Shown: positions 24,970 to 33,026 of the stretch, piece after piece
Layout of the letters: each line of letters begins with the position of its first letter
Position numbering within the stretch: the stretch's first letter is position 1
Source of the DNA: Streptomyces sp. H27-H1
GTDB lineage: Bacteria > Actinomycetota > Actinomycetes > Streptomycetales > Streptomycetaceae
Direction of reading: 5' to 3'
DNA length: 64,000 nt
Assembly: GCF_026627445.1 (NCBI RefSeq)
Contig: NZ_JAPNLJ010000016.1
Span: 124,001 to 188,000 of the forward strand
The notes under the pieces: model-generated
Databases searched by the model: none
What the model saw: the letters and a program-made list of their open reading frames with translations, nothing else
Told to the model about the DNA's origin: nothing
Program-made: the position numbers and the translations under genes

Positions 24970-25767
24970 TCAGGCCGCGAGGCGTACGGGGAGCAGCTCG
25001 GGCCGCTTGGCCGTGCGGCCGTCCCCGGAGGAGCGGCCGCGCAGCCGCCGCCCGATCCAGGGCCCGGCGAAGCCCACGGCCCACCGCAGCTCCCCGGCGA
25101 CGCCCCGCAGGCCCGCCGGGGCGGCGGGCGCGGGGCCGGGCAGCGGGCGGGTCCACGCGTCGTCGCTGCCGGGCAGGTCCAGGGCGTGCGCGACACCGGC
25201 GGCGATCATCGCGTGGCCGGACGGCGCGGCATGCAGCCGGTCCGCGCTCCACATCCGGGGGTCGGTGGACGCCTCGTGGCGGGCGAAGTCGGCGACGGCC
25301 ACCCCGTGCCGCTCCGCCGCCCGCCGTATCCGCTCGTTGAGCGCGGTGACGCGCGGGGCCGCCCCCTTGGCGAGCGGGACGAGTTTGGCGATGTCGGGGA
25401 AGGTCACGGTGGCGACCCGGGCGCCCTGCGCGGTGAGCGCGGCGAACATCGCCTCCAGGTGCCCGGCGACCTCGTCGGCGTCGAACCGGGGCCGCAGCAC
25501 GTCGTTGACCCCGGCGACGACGGTGGCCAGGTCGGGACGGAGCGCGAGGGCGGGTGCGAGCTGCCCCTCGCGGACCCCCGCCGCGAGGCGGCCCCGCACG
25601 GCCAGGTTGGCGTAGAGCACACCGGGCTCGTGCACCGCGAGCAGCTCGGCGAACCGGTCGGCGCACCCGCGCAGTCCGGTGCGGTCGTCCCCGTCTCCCA
25701 CGCCCTCGCTCTGACTGTCCCCGAGAGCCACGTACCGGGTCGGCCGCCGCTGCTCACTGCTCTCCAC
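24970..25767 (-). CDS. SGNH/GDSL-family hydrolase
   Basis: 265 residues. The catalytic blocks are complete: YVALGDSQSEG (block I Ser), LAVRGR (block II Gly region), VVAGVNDVLR (block III GxND) and DRLHAAPSGHAMIA (block V DxxH). The enzymes are serine esterases or lipases acting on acyl esters. No signal peptide, so probably cytosolic. The start overlaps the PadR regulator stop by 14 bp, making a two-gene operon with the regulator first. The C-terminal 60 residues are Pro/Arg-rich. Confidence 0.9.
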   Translation of the reverse strand: MESSEQRRPTRYVALGDSQSEGVGDGDDRTGLRGCADRFAELLAVHEPGVLYANLAVRGRLAAGVREGQLAPALALRPDLATVVAGVNDVLRPRFDADEVAGHLEAMFAALTAQGARVATVTFPDIAKLVPLAKGAAPRVTALNERIRRAAERHGVAVADFARHEASTDPRMWSADRLHAAPSGHAMIAAGVAHALDLPGSDDAWTRPLPGPAPAAPAGLRGVAGELRWAVGFAGPWIGRRLRGRSSGDGRTAKRPELLPVRLAA

Positions 25768-26323
25768 GGGATGCCCGCCTCTCGTTCAGAATGATCGTGG
25801 TGCGCTCGTACCAGGCCCGGTTGGCCCGCTCGAACTCCAAGCCGCGCAGGCAGGTGAGGTAGGGGCCGATCCGTGCGCCGCGGCGCAGGAACTCCTCCTC
25901 CGTGCGCTCGCCCCGCATCGTGCGCAGCAGCGTCTCGAACAGCTCCGCCTTGGCCGTCGCGAAGGCGGTCCGTTCCGCGAGCTGCGCGATCAGTGCCCCC
26001 GTGTCGACGTGGTCGGCGGCCTGGATCTTCACGAGCAGGTCGTCGCGGATGACGGAGGGCTTGGTGGCGGTGGCCGCGAAACGCTCCAGCTCGGCCAGTC
26101 CGGCGTCGGTGACCTGGAACAGGCGCTTGTTGGGCCGGGTGTCCTGGACGACCTCGCGGCCCGCGATGAAGCCCTCCCCCTCCAGCCGGGCCAGCTCGGC
26201 GTAGAGCTGCTGGGGCAGGGCGTGCCAGAAGTTGGCCACGCCCGTGCCGAAGGCCTTGGCCAGCTGGTAGCCGCTCAGCTCCTCGTCGAGCAGCGCCGCC
26301 AGTACGGCGTGGCGCAAAGCCAT
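25754..26323 (-). CDS. PadR-family transcriptional regulator
   Basis: 189 residues from ATG 26323 (MALRHAVLAALLDEELSGYQ), the canonical PadR start with a winged helix over about residues 1-80. The C-terminal helices (FATAKAELFETLLRTMRGER) form the dimerisation arm of the Vir/AphA class. An upstream in-frame extension to 26389 is Arg-rich and rejected. It is divergent from the NTF2-like gene. The intergenic region has a palindrome and a 14-bp direct repeat suited to autoregulation. PadR repressors usually respond to phenolic or drug-like ligands; none is indicated here. Confidence 0.9.
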   Translation of the reverse strand: MALRHAVLAALLDEELSGYQLAKAFGTGVANFWHALPQQLYAELARLEGEGFIAGREVVQDTRPNKRLFQVTDAGLAELERFAATATKPSVIRDDLLVKIQAADHVDTGALIAQLAERTAFATAKAELFETLLRTMRGERTEEEFLRRGARIGPYLTCLRGLEFERANRAWYERTTIILNERRASRGEQ

Positions 26324-26382
26324 CGGTCGGTCTCCTCGGGTTCGTGCGCGGCAGCGTCTTCTCAGGACCGCGCGGCTCATGA

Positions 26383-26424
26383 TAGTCAAGAAACTGACTA
26401 ATCAGATCGATGACTATTCAGATC
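26383..26424. promoter_or_regulatory. candidate PadR operator
   Basis: Inverted repeat TAGTCA-N6-TGACTA (26383-26400), plus a direct repeat TGACTAATCAGATC (26395-26408) / TGACTATTCAGATC (26411-26424), one mismatch in 14, spaced 16 bp. This A/T-rich block is the only such sequence between the divergent PadR and NTF2-like genes and probably overlaps both promoters. Role inferred from position. Confidence 0.6.
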
Positions 26425-26472
26425 CCGGCCGGTGACCGTCCGGATCGCCGGCTGAAGGACCCAGGAGCCGCC

Positions 26473-26922
26473 ATGAGCACCGCCGACCGATTCCGCGCCG
26501 CCGTGGGCAACCGCGACCTCGCCGCCCTGGACGCCCTGTTCACCGAGGACGTCCGGCTCAACAGCCCGGTGAAGTCGAAGCCCTTCGAGGGCAAGGCCAT
26601 GGTGCTGGCGCTCTTCGGCGTCCTCCTGCGCACCTTCGAGGACTTCCGCTACGTCGGTCACTTCGAGGGCAGCGCCGACGGCGCCGACGGGGTCGAGGGC
26701 CCGGCGACGGTCCTGCCGTTCCGCACCACCGTGAACGGCCGCCAGGTCCACGGCATCGACATGCTGCACCTGGCCCCCGGGGACTCCGCCGGCCCGGAGG
26801 GGCTGATCAAGGAGATCACCGTGATGATCCGCCCCCAGACGGCGGTCGTGACCGTCGGCGAGGCGGTCCTCGCCGGCCTGATCGCCGACGGCCTGGTCGA
26901 GGCCGCTCCGGTCTCCGGCTGA
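26473..26922 (+). CDS. NTF2-like / SnoaL-type small protein
   Basis: 149 residues from ATG 26473, preceded by AGGAGCC. STADRFRAAVGNRDLAALDA and LFTEDVRLNSPVKSKPFEGK are the typical opening of the NTF2-like alpha+beta cone. Later segments GIDMLHLAPG and IKEITVMIRPQ complete it. Such proteins bind or isomerise small hydrophobic molecules, or are inert ligand-binding folds; no catalytic Asp/His pair can be assigned. It shares the divergent control region with PadR and is probably its target. Confidence 0.85.
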   Translation: MSTADRFRAAVGNRDLAALDALFTEDVRLNSPVKSKPFEGKAMVLALFGVLLRTFEDFRYVGHFEGSADGADGVEGPATVLPFRTTVNGRQVHGIDMLHLAPGDSAGPEGLIKEITVMIRPQTAVVTVGEAVLAGLIADGLVEAAPVSG

Positions 26923-26969
26923 TTCGACCGCGGGCTGATTCGACCTCCGGCGGCGGCCCAGTAGACTCG

Positions 26970-27773
26970 GTGTCCGTGGCGGATACCCAGTACGAAGACC
27001 TGTTGAAGCTGGTGCTCACCTCCGGAACGGCCAAGGCCGACCGGACGGGCACCGGCACCCGGAGTGTCTTCGGGCACCAACTGCGTTACGACCTGTCCCA
27101 GGGGTTTCCCCTGGTCACCACCAAGAAGGTGCACCTCAAGTCGATCGTGTACGAGCTGCTGTGGTTCCTGCGCGGCGAGTCGAACGTCGGCTGGCTCCGG
27201 GAGCACGGCGTCACCATCTGGGACGAGTGGGCCGACGCGAACGGCGACCTCGGCCCGGTCTACGGCGCCCAGTGGCGCTCCTGGCCCACCCCGGACGGCG
27301 AGCACATCGACCAGATCAGCGAGGTCCTCGACACGCTGCGCCGCGACCCGGACTCCCGCCGGATGATCGTCTCGGCCTGGAACGTCTCCGAGCTGTCCAA
27401 GATGGCGCTCGCGCCGTGCCACGCCTTCTTCCAGTTCTACGTGGCCGACGGCAAGCTCTCCTGCCAGCTGTACCAGCGCAGCGCGGACCTGTTCCTCGGC
27501 GTGCCGTTCAACATCGCCAGCTACGCCCTGCTCACACACATGGTGGCGCAGCAGGCCGGGCTGGAGCCGGGCGACTTCATCTGGACCGGCGGTGACTGCC
27601 ACATCTACGACAACCACGTCGAGCAGGTGACCGAGCAGATCTCCCGCACCCCCCTCGAGTTCCCCCAGCTGAAGCTGCACCAGGCCGACTCGCTCTTCGA
27701 CTACGCCTACTCCGACGTGAAGGTGCTGGACTACCAGCACCACCCGGCCATCAAGGCCCCGGTCGCGGTATGA
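26970..27773 (+). CDS. thyA: thymidylate synthase
   Basis: 267 residues from GTG (a second GTG two codons in is possible). All signature parts are present: RTGTGTRSVFGHQLRYDLSQ, GVTIWDEWA, the GPVYGAQWRSW motif, the catalytic ALAPCHAFFQFYV (nucleophile Cys), LYQRSADLFLGVPFNIASYA and WTGGDCHIYDNH. It makes dTMP from dUMP using methylene-THF and produces dihydrofolate, which the next gene product reduces. The length (264-267) and the Cys motif identify ThyA rather than ThyX. The stop overlaps the folA start (ATGA). Confidence 0.98.
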   Translation: MSVADTQYEDLLKLVLTSGTAKADRTGTGTRSVFGHQLRYDLSQGFPLVTTKKVHLKSIVYELLWFLRGESNVGWLREHGVTIWDEWADANGDLGPVYGAQWRSWPTPDGEHIDQISEVLDTLRRDPDSRRMIVSAWNVSELSKMALAPCHAFFQFYVADGKLSCQLYQRSADLFLGVPFNIASYALLTHMVAQQAGLEPGDFIWTGGDCHIYDNHVEQVTEQISRTPLEFPQLKLHQADSLFDYAYSDVKVLDYQHHPAIKAPVAV

Positions 27774-28327
27774 GTGCCGGTACGCACGGCGCGCCCGCCG
27801 CCGCGGGTGTCGCCGCCCCGGGTGCCGCCGCGCACGTGGGACTGATCTGGGCGCAGACCCCCGACGGTGTGATCGGCGCGGACAACGGGATTCCGTGGCG
27901 GCTGCCCGAGGACATGGCGCACTTCAAGGCCACCACCCTCGGCCATGCGGTGGTGATGGGCCGCAAGACCTGGGATTCGCTGCCCGCGCGGTTCCGCCCG
28001 CTGTCCGGCCGGCGCAACATCGTGGTGACGCGGGATCCCGACTGGTCCGCCGAGGGCGCGGAGCGCGCCGGGTCCATCGCCGGGGCGCTGGAGCTCGCGG
28101 CCGCGTCGGCCGGTCCCGCCGCGGCGTGCTGGGTGATCGGCGGCGGAGAGGTCTACCGTGCTGCCCTGGCCCAGGCCACGATGCTCTCGGTGACCGAGGT
28201 CGACACGAAGGTGGACGGCGACACCTACGCCCCGGACCTGGATCCGGCGTGGACCGTGGCCGAGGACGGGGACTGGCAGTTCTCGACTGCCGGCCTGCGC
28301 TACCGCATCCGCGCCTACACCCGGTAG
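27770..28327 (+). CDS. folA: dihydrofolate reductase
   Basis: 185 residues, with about 22 extra Ala-rich residues before the fold. Motifs: VGLIWAQTPDGVIGADNGIP with WRLPEDMAHFK (substrate and NADPH loop), VVMGRKTWDSLP, RRNIVVTR, CWVIGGGEVYRAAL (cofactor-binding Gly-Gly) and VTEVDTKVDGDTYAP. The acidic substrate residue is E in LPEDMAHF, the usual Asp/Glu position. It regenerates tetrahydrofolate after ThyA; the ATGA overlap with thyA keeps the two enzymes in step. Confidence 0.97.
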   Translation: MSAGTHGAPAAAGVAAPGAAAHVGLIWAQTPDGVIGADNGIPWRLPEDMAHFKATTLGHAVVMGRKTWDSLPARFRPLSGRRNIVVTRDPDWSAEGAERAGSIAGALELAAASAGPAAACWVIGGGEVYRAALAQATMLSVTEVDTKVDGDTYAPDLDPAWTVAEDGDWQFSTAGLRYRIRAYTR

Positions 28328-28340
28328 CCACCCCGCCCGC

Positions 28341-28388
28341 CCGCCCGGCTACTCGGCCGCCCGGCTACTCGGCCGCCCGGCTACTCGC
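28341..28388. repeat. 16-bp tandem repeat spanning the stop codon of the DUF5107 gene
   Basis: Three copies of a 16-bp unit containing CGGCTACTCGGCCGCC. The third overlaps the last codons (GAG TAG on the minus strand) of the gene ending at 28381, so the 3' tip of the gene has been copied downstream by slippage. Confidence 0.85.
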
Positions 28389-30378
28389 CCGGCGGGCGCA
28401 TCCGGAAGTTGTACGGGGCCGGCAGCGGGCGGTCCGTGAGGGAGGCCCAGACCTCCGAGAGCGTCTCCTCGCCCTCGCGGAGGTCTGCCAGTTCGAAGCC
28501 CTCCTCGAAGACCCGCCGGGCCGCGCCCACATGACCCTCCGCCGCGAGCAGCCGGGCCGCCGACAGCCGGAACCGGCCCTCGTCGCGCAGGGCGGGACGC
28601 AGCCGGTCCCACACCGTGCGCGCCTGGGGCAGCAGCCCCGCCGCCAGCAGGGAAGCCAGTGCCTCCCGGCCCAGCGCCGATTCGGCGGCCAGCCAGCTCA
28701 CGCCGCCCCGGCTCTCCTGGGTCAGGTCCTCGAAGGCCTCGGCGTACCAGCGGGCGGCCCGGGCCGGGTCGCCGGCCAGGTCGTCGGCGACCGCCAGGCA
28801 CCTCAGCAGCGGCCACCGCGAGGGGGCCAGGGCGAGCCCGCGCTCCCAGCTGCGTACCGCCTGCGCGATGTCCCCGGCGTGCCACTGGGCGACCCCGAGG
28901 TGGTACTCGGTGAGCGGGTCCGCCGGAGCGGTCTCCAGCATGTCCCGCCAGTGCGGGGCGACCAGGCTCGGGCCGGGCGGCGCCACCCGGCGCGGGGCGG
29001 GGAAGACCCCGGTGCGCCACAGCTCCAGCCAGGGGGCCTGGTCCTCCTCGATGGTGTCCTCGGCGAAGGGGGTGCCGGGCAGCTTGTGGCCCGCGCGCAG
29101 CACTTCCAGCGCGCCCCAGCCGGAGCCGGCCGCCAGCCGCTCCCCCGGTTCGGTGTCGGCGCACCCGCGCCACGCCTCGTACGCCGCGTCCACGGCCGGC
29201 CCGGGCAGCGCGGTCTCCAGCGCCGTCCCGGCCGCGGCGCGGGCCGCCGACCAGTCGTCCCCGTGCACGGCCGCGGGGTCCGCGGACAGGGGTCCGTAGG
29301 CCTCAAGCCAGCTGAACTCCGCGCCTGCCTCCAGCCTCACGTGCTCCAGCTGGGTCCGGGCCAGCCCGGCCTGGATCTCCGCGTACCCGCCCGTGCCGGG
29401 CTCGGTCAGCCACTCCTGCCAGCGCCGGCCGCCCTCGCCGGCGCCCCAGACGAAGAGCTTGCGGCCGCGCAGCCGGGCCGTCGAGGTCTGTACGAGTCCC
29501 TGCCCGGCCGCGTCGAGGGAGGCGATCCAGGGCCGGGCCCCGGCTTCGACCTCGTAGAAGAAGTCGGCCGGGTAGGCGCTGCGCAGCGGGTAGGTGCGGT
29601 CCGCGCCCTCCCAGCCGGGTACGGGGACGCGCCGCAGGGAGCGCTCGTACCCGAAGTGCCAGGCCTGGTCGGCCGGGGCCAGGACTCGGGTGCCGGCGTC
29701 CTCGGGCACGGCGATGTTGGACCACCAGTAGACGGGCGCGGGCCGCTCGTGCGGATTGCGCACGCGCACGCCCACGTAGAGGAACTCCGAGTCCTCGGGC
29801 AGCCACAGGTCCACCTGGAACGGCAGGTCGCGCAGCCGCTCCCACTCCCAGAGCCGCACCATGACGCCCCCGTCGGGCGCCGGGACGAGTGCGGCGTGCA
29901 GCGGGGCGCAGGAGAGGGTGGTGTGGCCGGTGGCGCCGAGGTTCCATTCGATGCCGCCGGAGAACCAGGCTCCGTTCAGTGCGAAGTTCGCGGGCTGGAA
30001 CACCGGGTTCCTGTAGAGCAGTTCGCGTCCGGTGGGGAGGTGGACGAGCGAATGGATCCGGCCACCGAGCCCGGGCAGGACGACGGCGCGCAGATGCGCG
30101 TTCTCGATGACGATCGTCTCGAACTGCCCCTCGCTCCGCTGCCGTTGATAACCGTCGCGGATCCGGACGGGCAGCAGCGAGCGCAATGGCTCGTACCCGA
30201 TCTGGCGTGCCATGTCACGCGGCAGGCCCTCGCGCCCCGGGGCACCTCCCAGCGGCGGCCGGGGGAGATCGTCCAGCGCGTGCACCCCGTCGGGTGCACG
30301 GAGGGCGGGCAGCGGATTCTCGGGACCCAACGGGGCTGCGGGAAGGGTCAGTACGGAGCGGCGGACGGTGGTGGCCAT
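28381..30378 (-). CDS. DUF5107 / TPR-containing carbohydrate-related protein
   Basis: 665 residues. The N-terminal two thirds contain FETIVIENAHLRAVVLPGLG (then GRI), LLYRNPVFQP, WFSGGIEWNLG, RNPHERPAPVYWWSNIAVPE and WHFGYER. This is the DUF5107 beta-sandwich related to galactose mutarotase/glycoside hydrolase accessory domains. The C-terminal third is helical with TPR-like units (PLTEYHLGVAQWHAGDIAQA, DLAGDPARAARWYAEAFEDL). No signal peptide. The enzymatic role is unproven; a sugar-binding or aldose-epimerase-like activity is plausible. Single gene, ending in a small tandem repeat. Confidence 0.82.
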   Translation of the reverse strand: MATTVRRSVLTLPAAPLGPENPLPALRAPDGVHALDDLPRPPLGGAPGREGLPRDMARQIGYEPLRSLLPVRIRDGYQRQRSEGQFETIVIENAHLRAVVLPGLGGRIHSLVHLPTGRELLYRNPVFQPANFALNGAWFSGGIEWNLGATGHTTLSCAPLHAALVPAPDGGVMVRLWEWERLRDLPFQVDLWLPEDSEFLYVGVRVRNPHERPAPVYWWSNIAVPEDAGTRVLAPADQAWHFGYERSLRRVPVPGWEGADRTYPLRSAYPADFFYEVEAGARPWIASLDAAGQGLVQTSTARLRGRKLFVWGAGEGGRRWQEWLTEPGTGGYAEIQAGLARTQLEHVRLEAGAEFSWLEAYGPLSADPAAVHGDDWSAARAAAGTALETALPGPAVDAAYEAWRGCADTEPGERLAAGSGWGALEVLRAGHKLPGTPFAEDTIEEDQAPWLELWRTGVFPAPRRVAPPGPSLVAPHWRDMLETAPADPLTEYHLGVAQWHAGDIAQAVRSWERGLALAPSRWPLLRCLAVADDLAGDPARAARWYAEAFEDLTQESRGGVSWLAAESALGREALASLLAAGLLPQARTVWDRLRPALRDEGRFRLSAARLLAAEGHVGAARRVFEEGFELADLREGEETLSEVWASLTDRPLPAPYNFRMRPPGE

Positions 30379-30482
30379 GAGGGAAATGGAACACGCCGCG
30401 GCCGCCGGTGCACAGGGATTCGGCGGATCACCACCGGTCAGGATTACGCAAAGCCTTCTGCCGCACGGGCCGGTGGCCGATC

Positions 30483-31043
30483 ATGGAGGGCATGAGCGGC
30501 TTGAGCAGAAGAGGCGAGTTCTTCGCGGGGGACGAATCCGGGAGCCGGTTCACCGGACCCGCGACCGGCGACGAGCGGCTGATGCTCGTCGGCATGCTGG
30601 GAGCACAGCGGGCGACACTGCGGCTCAAGTGCGAGGGCTTGGACGAGGAGTTGGCCGCACGGTCGGTGGAGCCGTCCACGCTGTCGCTGCTGGGCCTGGT
30701 CCGCCACCTCGCCGACGTGGAGCGCCGCTGGTTCCGGCAGGTGCTGGCCGCACTGGAGGCGCCGCCCCTGTTCTCCTCCGCGGCCGATCCCGACGGGGAC
30801 TTCGACGGTGCGGTGTCCGGGCCCGGGATGGCCGAAGGGGCCTGGGAGGCCTGGCGGACGGAGGTGGAGTTCGCGGAGCGGTTCACGCGGCGGGCGCCCG
30901 ACCTGGAGGTCAGCGGGAAGGACGGCTGGCGGGGCGAGGTCTCGCTGCGCTGGGTGCTGATCCACATGATCGAGGAGTACGCACGGCACAACGGGCACGC
31001 GGACCTGCTGCGCGAGCGCATCGACGGCGCGATCGGGGTCTGA
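30483..31043 (+). CDS. DinB-family protein (DUF664)
   Basis: 186 residues from ATG 30483; ATG 30492 is an alternative, but the Shine-Dalgarno-like GGAGGG lies only one base before it. Motifs: LLGLVRHLADVERRWFRQVL (metal-binding His on helix 2) and RWVLIHMIEEYARHNGHADL then LRERIDG (the H...E..RH.GH signature of DUF664). Such proteins are four-helix bundles, often mycothiol- or bacillithiol-dependent S-transferases. It converges on the arginase-fold gene with a strong terminator between. Confidence 0.88.
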   Translation: MEGMSGLSRRGEFFAGDESGSRFTGPATGDERLMLVGMLGAQRATLRLKCEGLDEELAARSVEPSTLSLLGLVRHLADVERRWFRQVLAALEAPPLFSSAADPDGDFDGAVSGPGMAEGAWEAWRTEVEFAERFTRRAPDLEVSGKDGWRGEVSLRWVLIHMIEEYARHNGHADLLRERIDGAIGV

Positions 31044-31055
31044 ACGGCATCCCCG

Positions 31056-31089
31056 CTCCGGCCCGGCCCCGGGCGGGGCCGGGCCGGAG
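31056..31089. terminator. bidirectional terminator between DinB and arginase-fold genes
   Basis: Perfect 15-bp arms CTCCGGCCCGGCCCC and GGGGCCGGGCCGGAG with a GGGC loop, filling most of the 52-bp convergent gap. No T-tract. Confidence 0.8.
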
Positions 31090-31095
31090 GGCGCG

Positions 31096-31995
31096 TCAGG
31101 CGAAGGCCCCCGCCACCAGGTCCGCGAGCAGGGCTCCGGCGCGTCGGTCGGGGTCCAGGTCCGGGTCGTAGATGGTGACGTTGAGTCCGACGCAGCGCGG
31201 GGAACTGATCAGCACGCCGAGCAGTTCGGCGAGTTCGTCGGGGATCAGCCCGCCGGGGTCCGGGCTGTCGACGGCCGGCATCACGGACGGGTCCAGTACG
31301 TCGGCGTCCAGGTGGACCCAGAACCCGGCGGTGGCCGGGGGCTGCAGCCCGGTCAGGGCGGTCCGGGCCACCGGCCCGGCGCCGCGGTCACGGATCGCCC
31401 CGACCGTGGCGGCGAAGATCCCGGCGGCGCGCAACTCGGGGAGGTCCGGGTCCCCGTCGCGCAGTCCGAAGAGCCGTACGTCCTCGTCGAGCACGTAGGG
31501 CCCGAGGCCTTCCAGGTTCGCGAGGTCCGCCTGTCCGCGCCCGGTGGCGAGCGCCAGCTCTTCGCCGCCGGCCGCGCCGACGGGCCCGTTGACGGTCTCG
31601 TTCCCGGGGTGGCGGAAGTCGGCGGAGCCGTCGATCGCGGCGATGCCGTACCGCCCGAGGCGCCGCATGGCCAGGGAGGCTCCGAGCTGGATGGAGCAGT
31701 CACCGCCGAGGACGACGGGGAACTCCCCGGAGCGCAGGTGCTCTTCGATCCGGTCGGCGAGGGCGACGGTGTACTCGGCGAGGGGCCCGGCGTGGAACAC
31801 CCCGTCACCCTCCTTCCAGTCCCCCCGGTCGTAGCGCGGCGGGACGACCACCCCGCCCTCGCGCGCGCCAAGGCGGGCCAGCAGGCCCTGTTCGCGCAGG
31901 GCCCCCGCCAGCTTGTACACCCCGGGAACGGTGCCCGGGGACGGTGGGCGCAGTCCGAGGTTGGACGGTGCGTCGAGGAGCACGAGGGTTCGCAT
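31096..31995 (-). CDS. arginase/ureohydrolase-fold protein lacking conserved metal ligands
   Basis: 299 residues, the normal ureohydrolase length, with FPVVLGGDCSIQLG, YGIAAIDGSADFRHPGNE and FWVHLDADVLDPSVMP (the DxD strand). Active arginases have GGDHS and DAHxD; here the histidines at both places are replaced (C100 and S124), although D122, D126, D230 and D232 remain. Two of the six manganese ligands are therefore missing. It may bind a different or single metal, or be a non-enzymatic relative. ATG start; it is followed on the same strand, 4 bp upstream, by the end of the GNAT gene. Confidence 0.75.
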   Translation of the reverse strand: MRTLVLLDAPSNLGLRPPSPGTVPGVYKLAGALREQGLLARLGAREGGVVVPPRYDRGDWKEGDGVFHAGPLAEYTVALADRIEEHLRSGEFPVVLGGDCSIQLGASLAMRRLGRYGIAAIDGSADFRHPGNETVNGPVGAAGGEELALATGRGQADLANLEGLGPYVLDEDVRLFGLRDGDPDLPELRAAGIFAATVGAIRDRGAGPVARTALTGLQPPATAGFWVHLDADVLDPSVMPAVDSPDPGGLIPDELAELLGVLISSPRCVGLNVTIYDPDLDPDRRAGALLADLVAGAFA

Positions 31996-31999
31996 GGAC

Positions 32000-32548
32000 T
32001 CATCCTGTGCGATGCGGGGCCCCGGGAGGAGGCATTTCGGCCGTGATCGCCCAGCGTTCGTGGTCCCGCCAGGCGCCGTCGACGTGGAGGAAGTCCGGCG
32101 AGAGCCCCTCCAGCCGGAAGCCGAGCCCCCGGACGAGGGCGATCGAGGCGGTGTTGCCCGGCTGGATATTGGCCTCCAGCCGGTGCAGCGCGAGGCCGTC
32201 GGCCGCGAAGGCGTGGCCGACGGCCAGACCGAGTGCCTCCCTCATGAGCCCCCTGCCCGCCGCGTGCGCGAAGGCCCCGTACCCGAGCGCGCCGCACCGG
32301 AAGGCACCGAGGACGATGTTGTTGACGTTCACGAAGCCGGCGATGGCGCCCGACTCCCGCTCGCACACGAGGAATCCGGCCTTGGCGGCTCCCGCGCCCG
32401 CCGTCGGCGGGGCTGCGTACGCCTCGTAGGCCGCGGCGGTCGCGGGCGGGGAGAGCCACGGATGGTGGAGCTCGCGGCTCTCGCGCGCCCGGGCGGTGAA
32501 CTCGGCGCCGTCGGCGGGCCGCAGGGGCCGCAGGGGCCGCAGCCCGAC
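32000..32548 (-). CDS. GNAT-family N-acetyltransferase (RimJ/RimL type), start uncertain
   Basis: The conserved domain of about 183 residues begins at VGLRPLRPLRPADGAEF, followed by ELHHPWLSPP, NVNNIVLGAFRCGALGYGAF, the acetyl-CoA loop AHAAGRGLMREALGLAV, LEANIQPGNTASIALVRGLG and the end EGLSPDFLHVDGAWRDHERW. This is the RimJ/RimL group, which acetylates protein N-termini. An excellent AGGGAGGG stands 7 bases before the codon at 32548, but that codon is GTC, not a usual start. The nearest in-frame GTG is at 32665, inside the divergent gene. Either an unusual start, a mutated start, or the longer form is used. LRP repeats come from 9-bp DNA repeats. Confidence 0.75.
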   Translation of the reverse strand, partial: VGLRPLRPLRPADGAEFTARARESRELHHPWLSPPATAAAYEAYAAPPTAGAGAAKAGFLVCERESGAIAGFVNVNNIVLGAFRCGALGYGAFAHAAGRGLMREALGLAVGHAFAADGLALHRLEANIQPGNTASIALVRGLGFRLEGLSPDFLHVDGAWRDHERWAITAEMPPPGAPHRTG

Positions 32549-32992
32549 CCGTCCGCCCTCCCTGGCGCCACCCCGGCCCTGGAGTGGAGCCGGATCACCT
32601 CCGCCGCGGAGCTGGAGGCCTGGGAGACGGCCTGGGACGGCGAGGAGAGCGCCGGCCTGTTCCACCCGGGGCTGCTCCCCGCAGCCGGCCAGGACGCCGC
32701 GGGGCCCGGGGGTGCCGGGGACATCGCCCTCCTCGCGGGCCGGGACGCCGAGGGGCGGATCCTCGCCGGGGCCGCCGCCAACCGCACCGGCGAGGTCGTC
32801 GGGATCTCCAACGTGTTCGGCGCCGACGGAACCCCGGACGACGAGGCCTGGACGGGCGCGCTGACCCTGACCGCCGCGCTCTGGCCCGGCCTGCCGGCCG
32901 TCGGCTACGAGTCGGGCGACGACCTCGCCGTGGCGCTGCGCCACGGCTTCACCGCCATCGGCCCGCTCCGCATCTGGGTCCACTCGGGCTGA
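32462..32992 (+). CDS. GNAT-like hypothetical protein, start uncertain
   Basis: The conserved part starts at LEWSRITSAAELEAWETAWD (from about 32579), with LLAGRDAEGRILAGAAANRT, VVGISNVFG and YESGDDLAVALRHGFTAIGP, then LRIWVHSG. It resembles actinobacterial proteins with a degenerate GNAT fold. The first in-frame ATG (32462, with GGGGAGAG before it) lies within the antisense GNAT gene and adds 39 Pro/Gly-rich residues. The only start-like codon at the domain edge is CTG 32579. The two divergent genes therefore overlap or use rare starts. No catalytic assignment. Confidence 0.6.
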   Translation: MVELAALARPGGELGAVGGPQGPQGPQPDPSALPGATPALEWSRITSAAELEAWETAWDGEESAGLFHPGLLPAAGQDAAGPGGAGDIALLAGRDAEGRILAGAAANRTGEVVGISNVFGADGTPDDEAWTGALTLTAALWPGLPAVGYESGDDLAVALRHGFTAIGPLRIWVHSG

Positions 32993-33026
32993 GCGCCATC
33001 CCGCCGAGCGCCGTCCCGCCTGCGCT

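Noticed and set aside
27895..30495. 866-codon plus-strand open frame over folA and DUF5107
   Set aside because: Runs antisense to the DUF5107 gene with random Arg/Gly/Pro composition.
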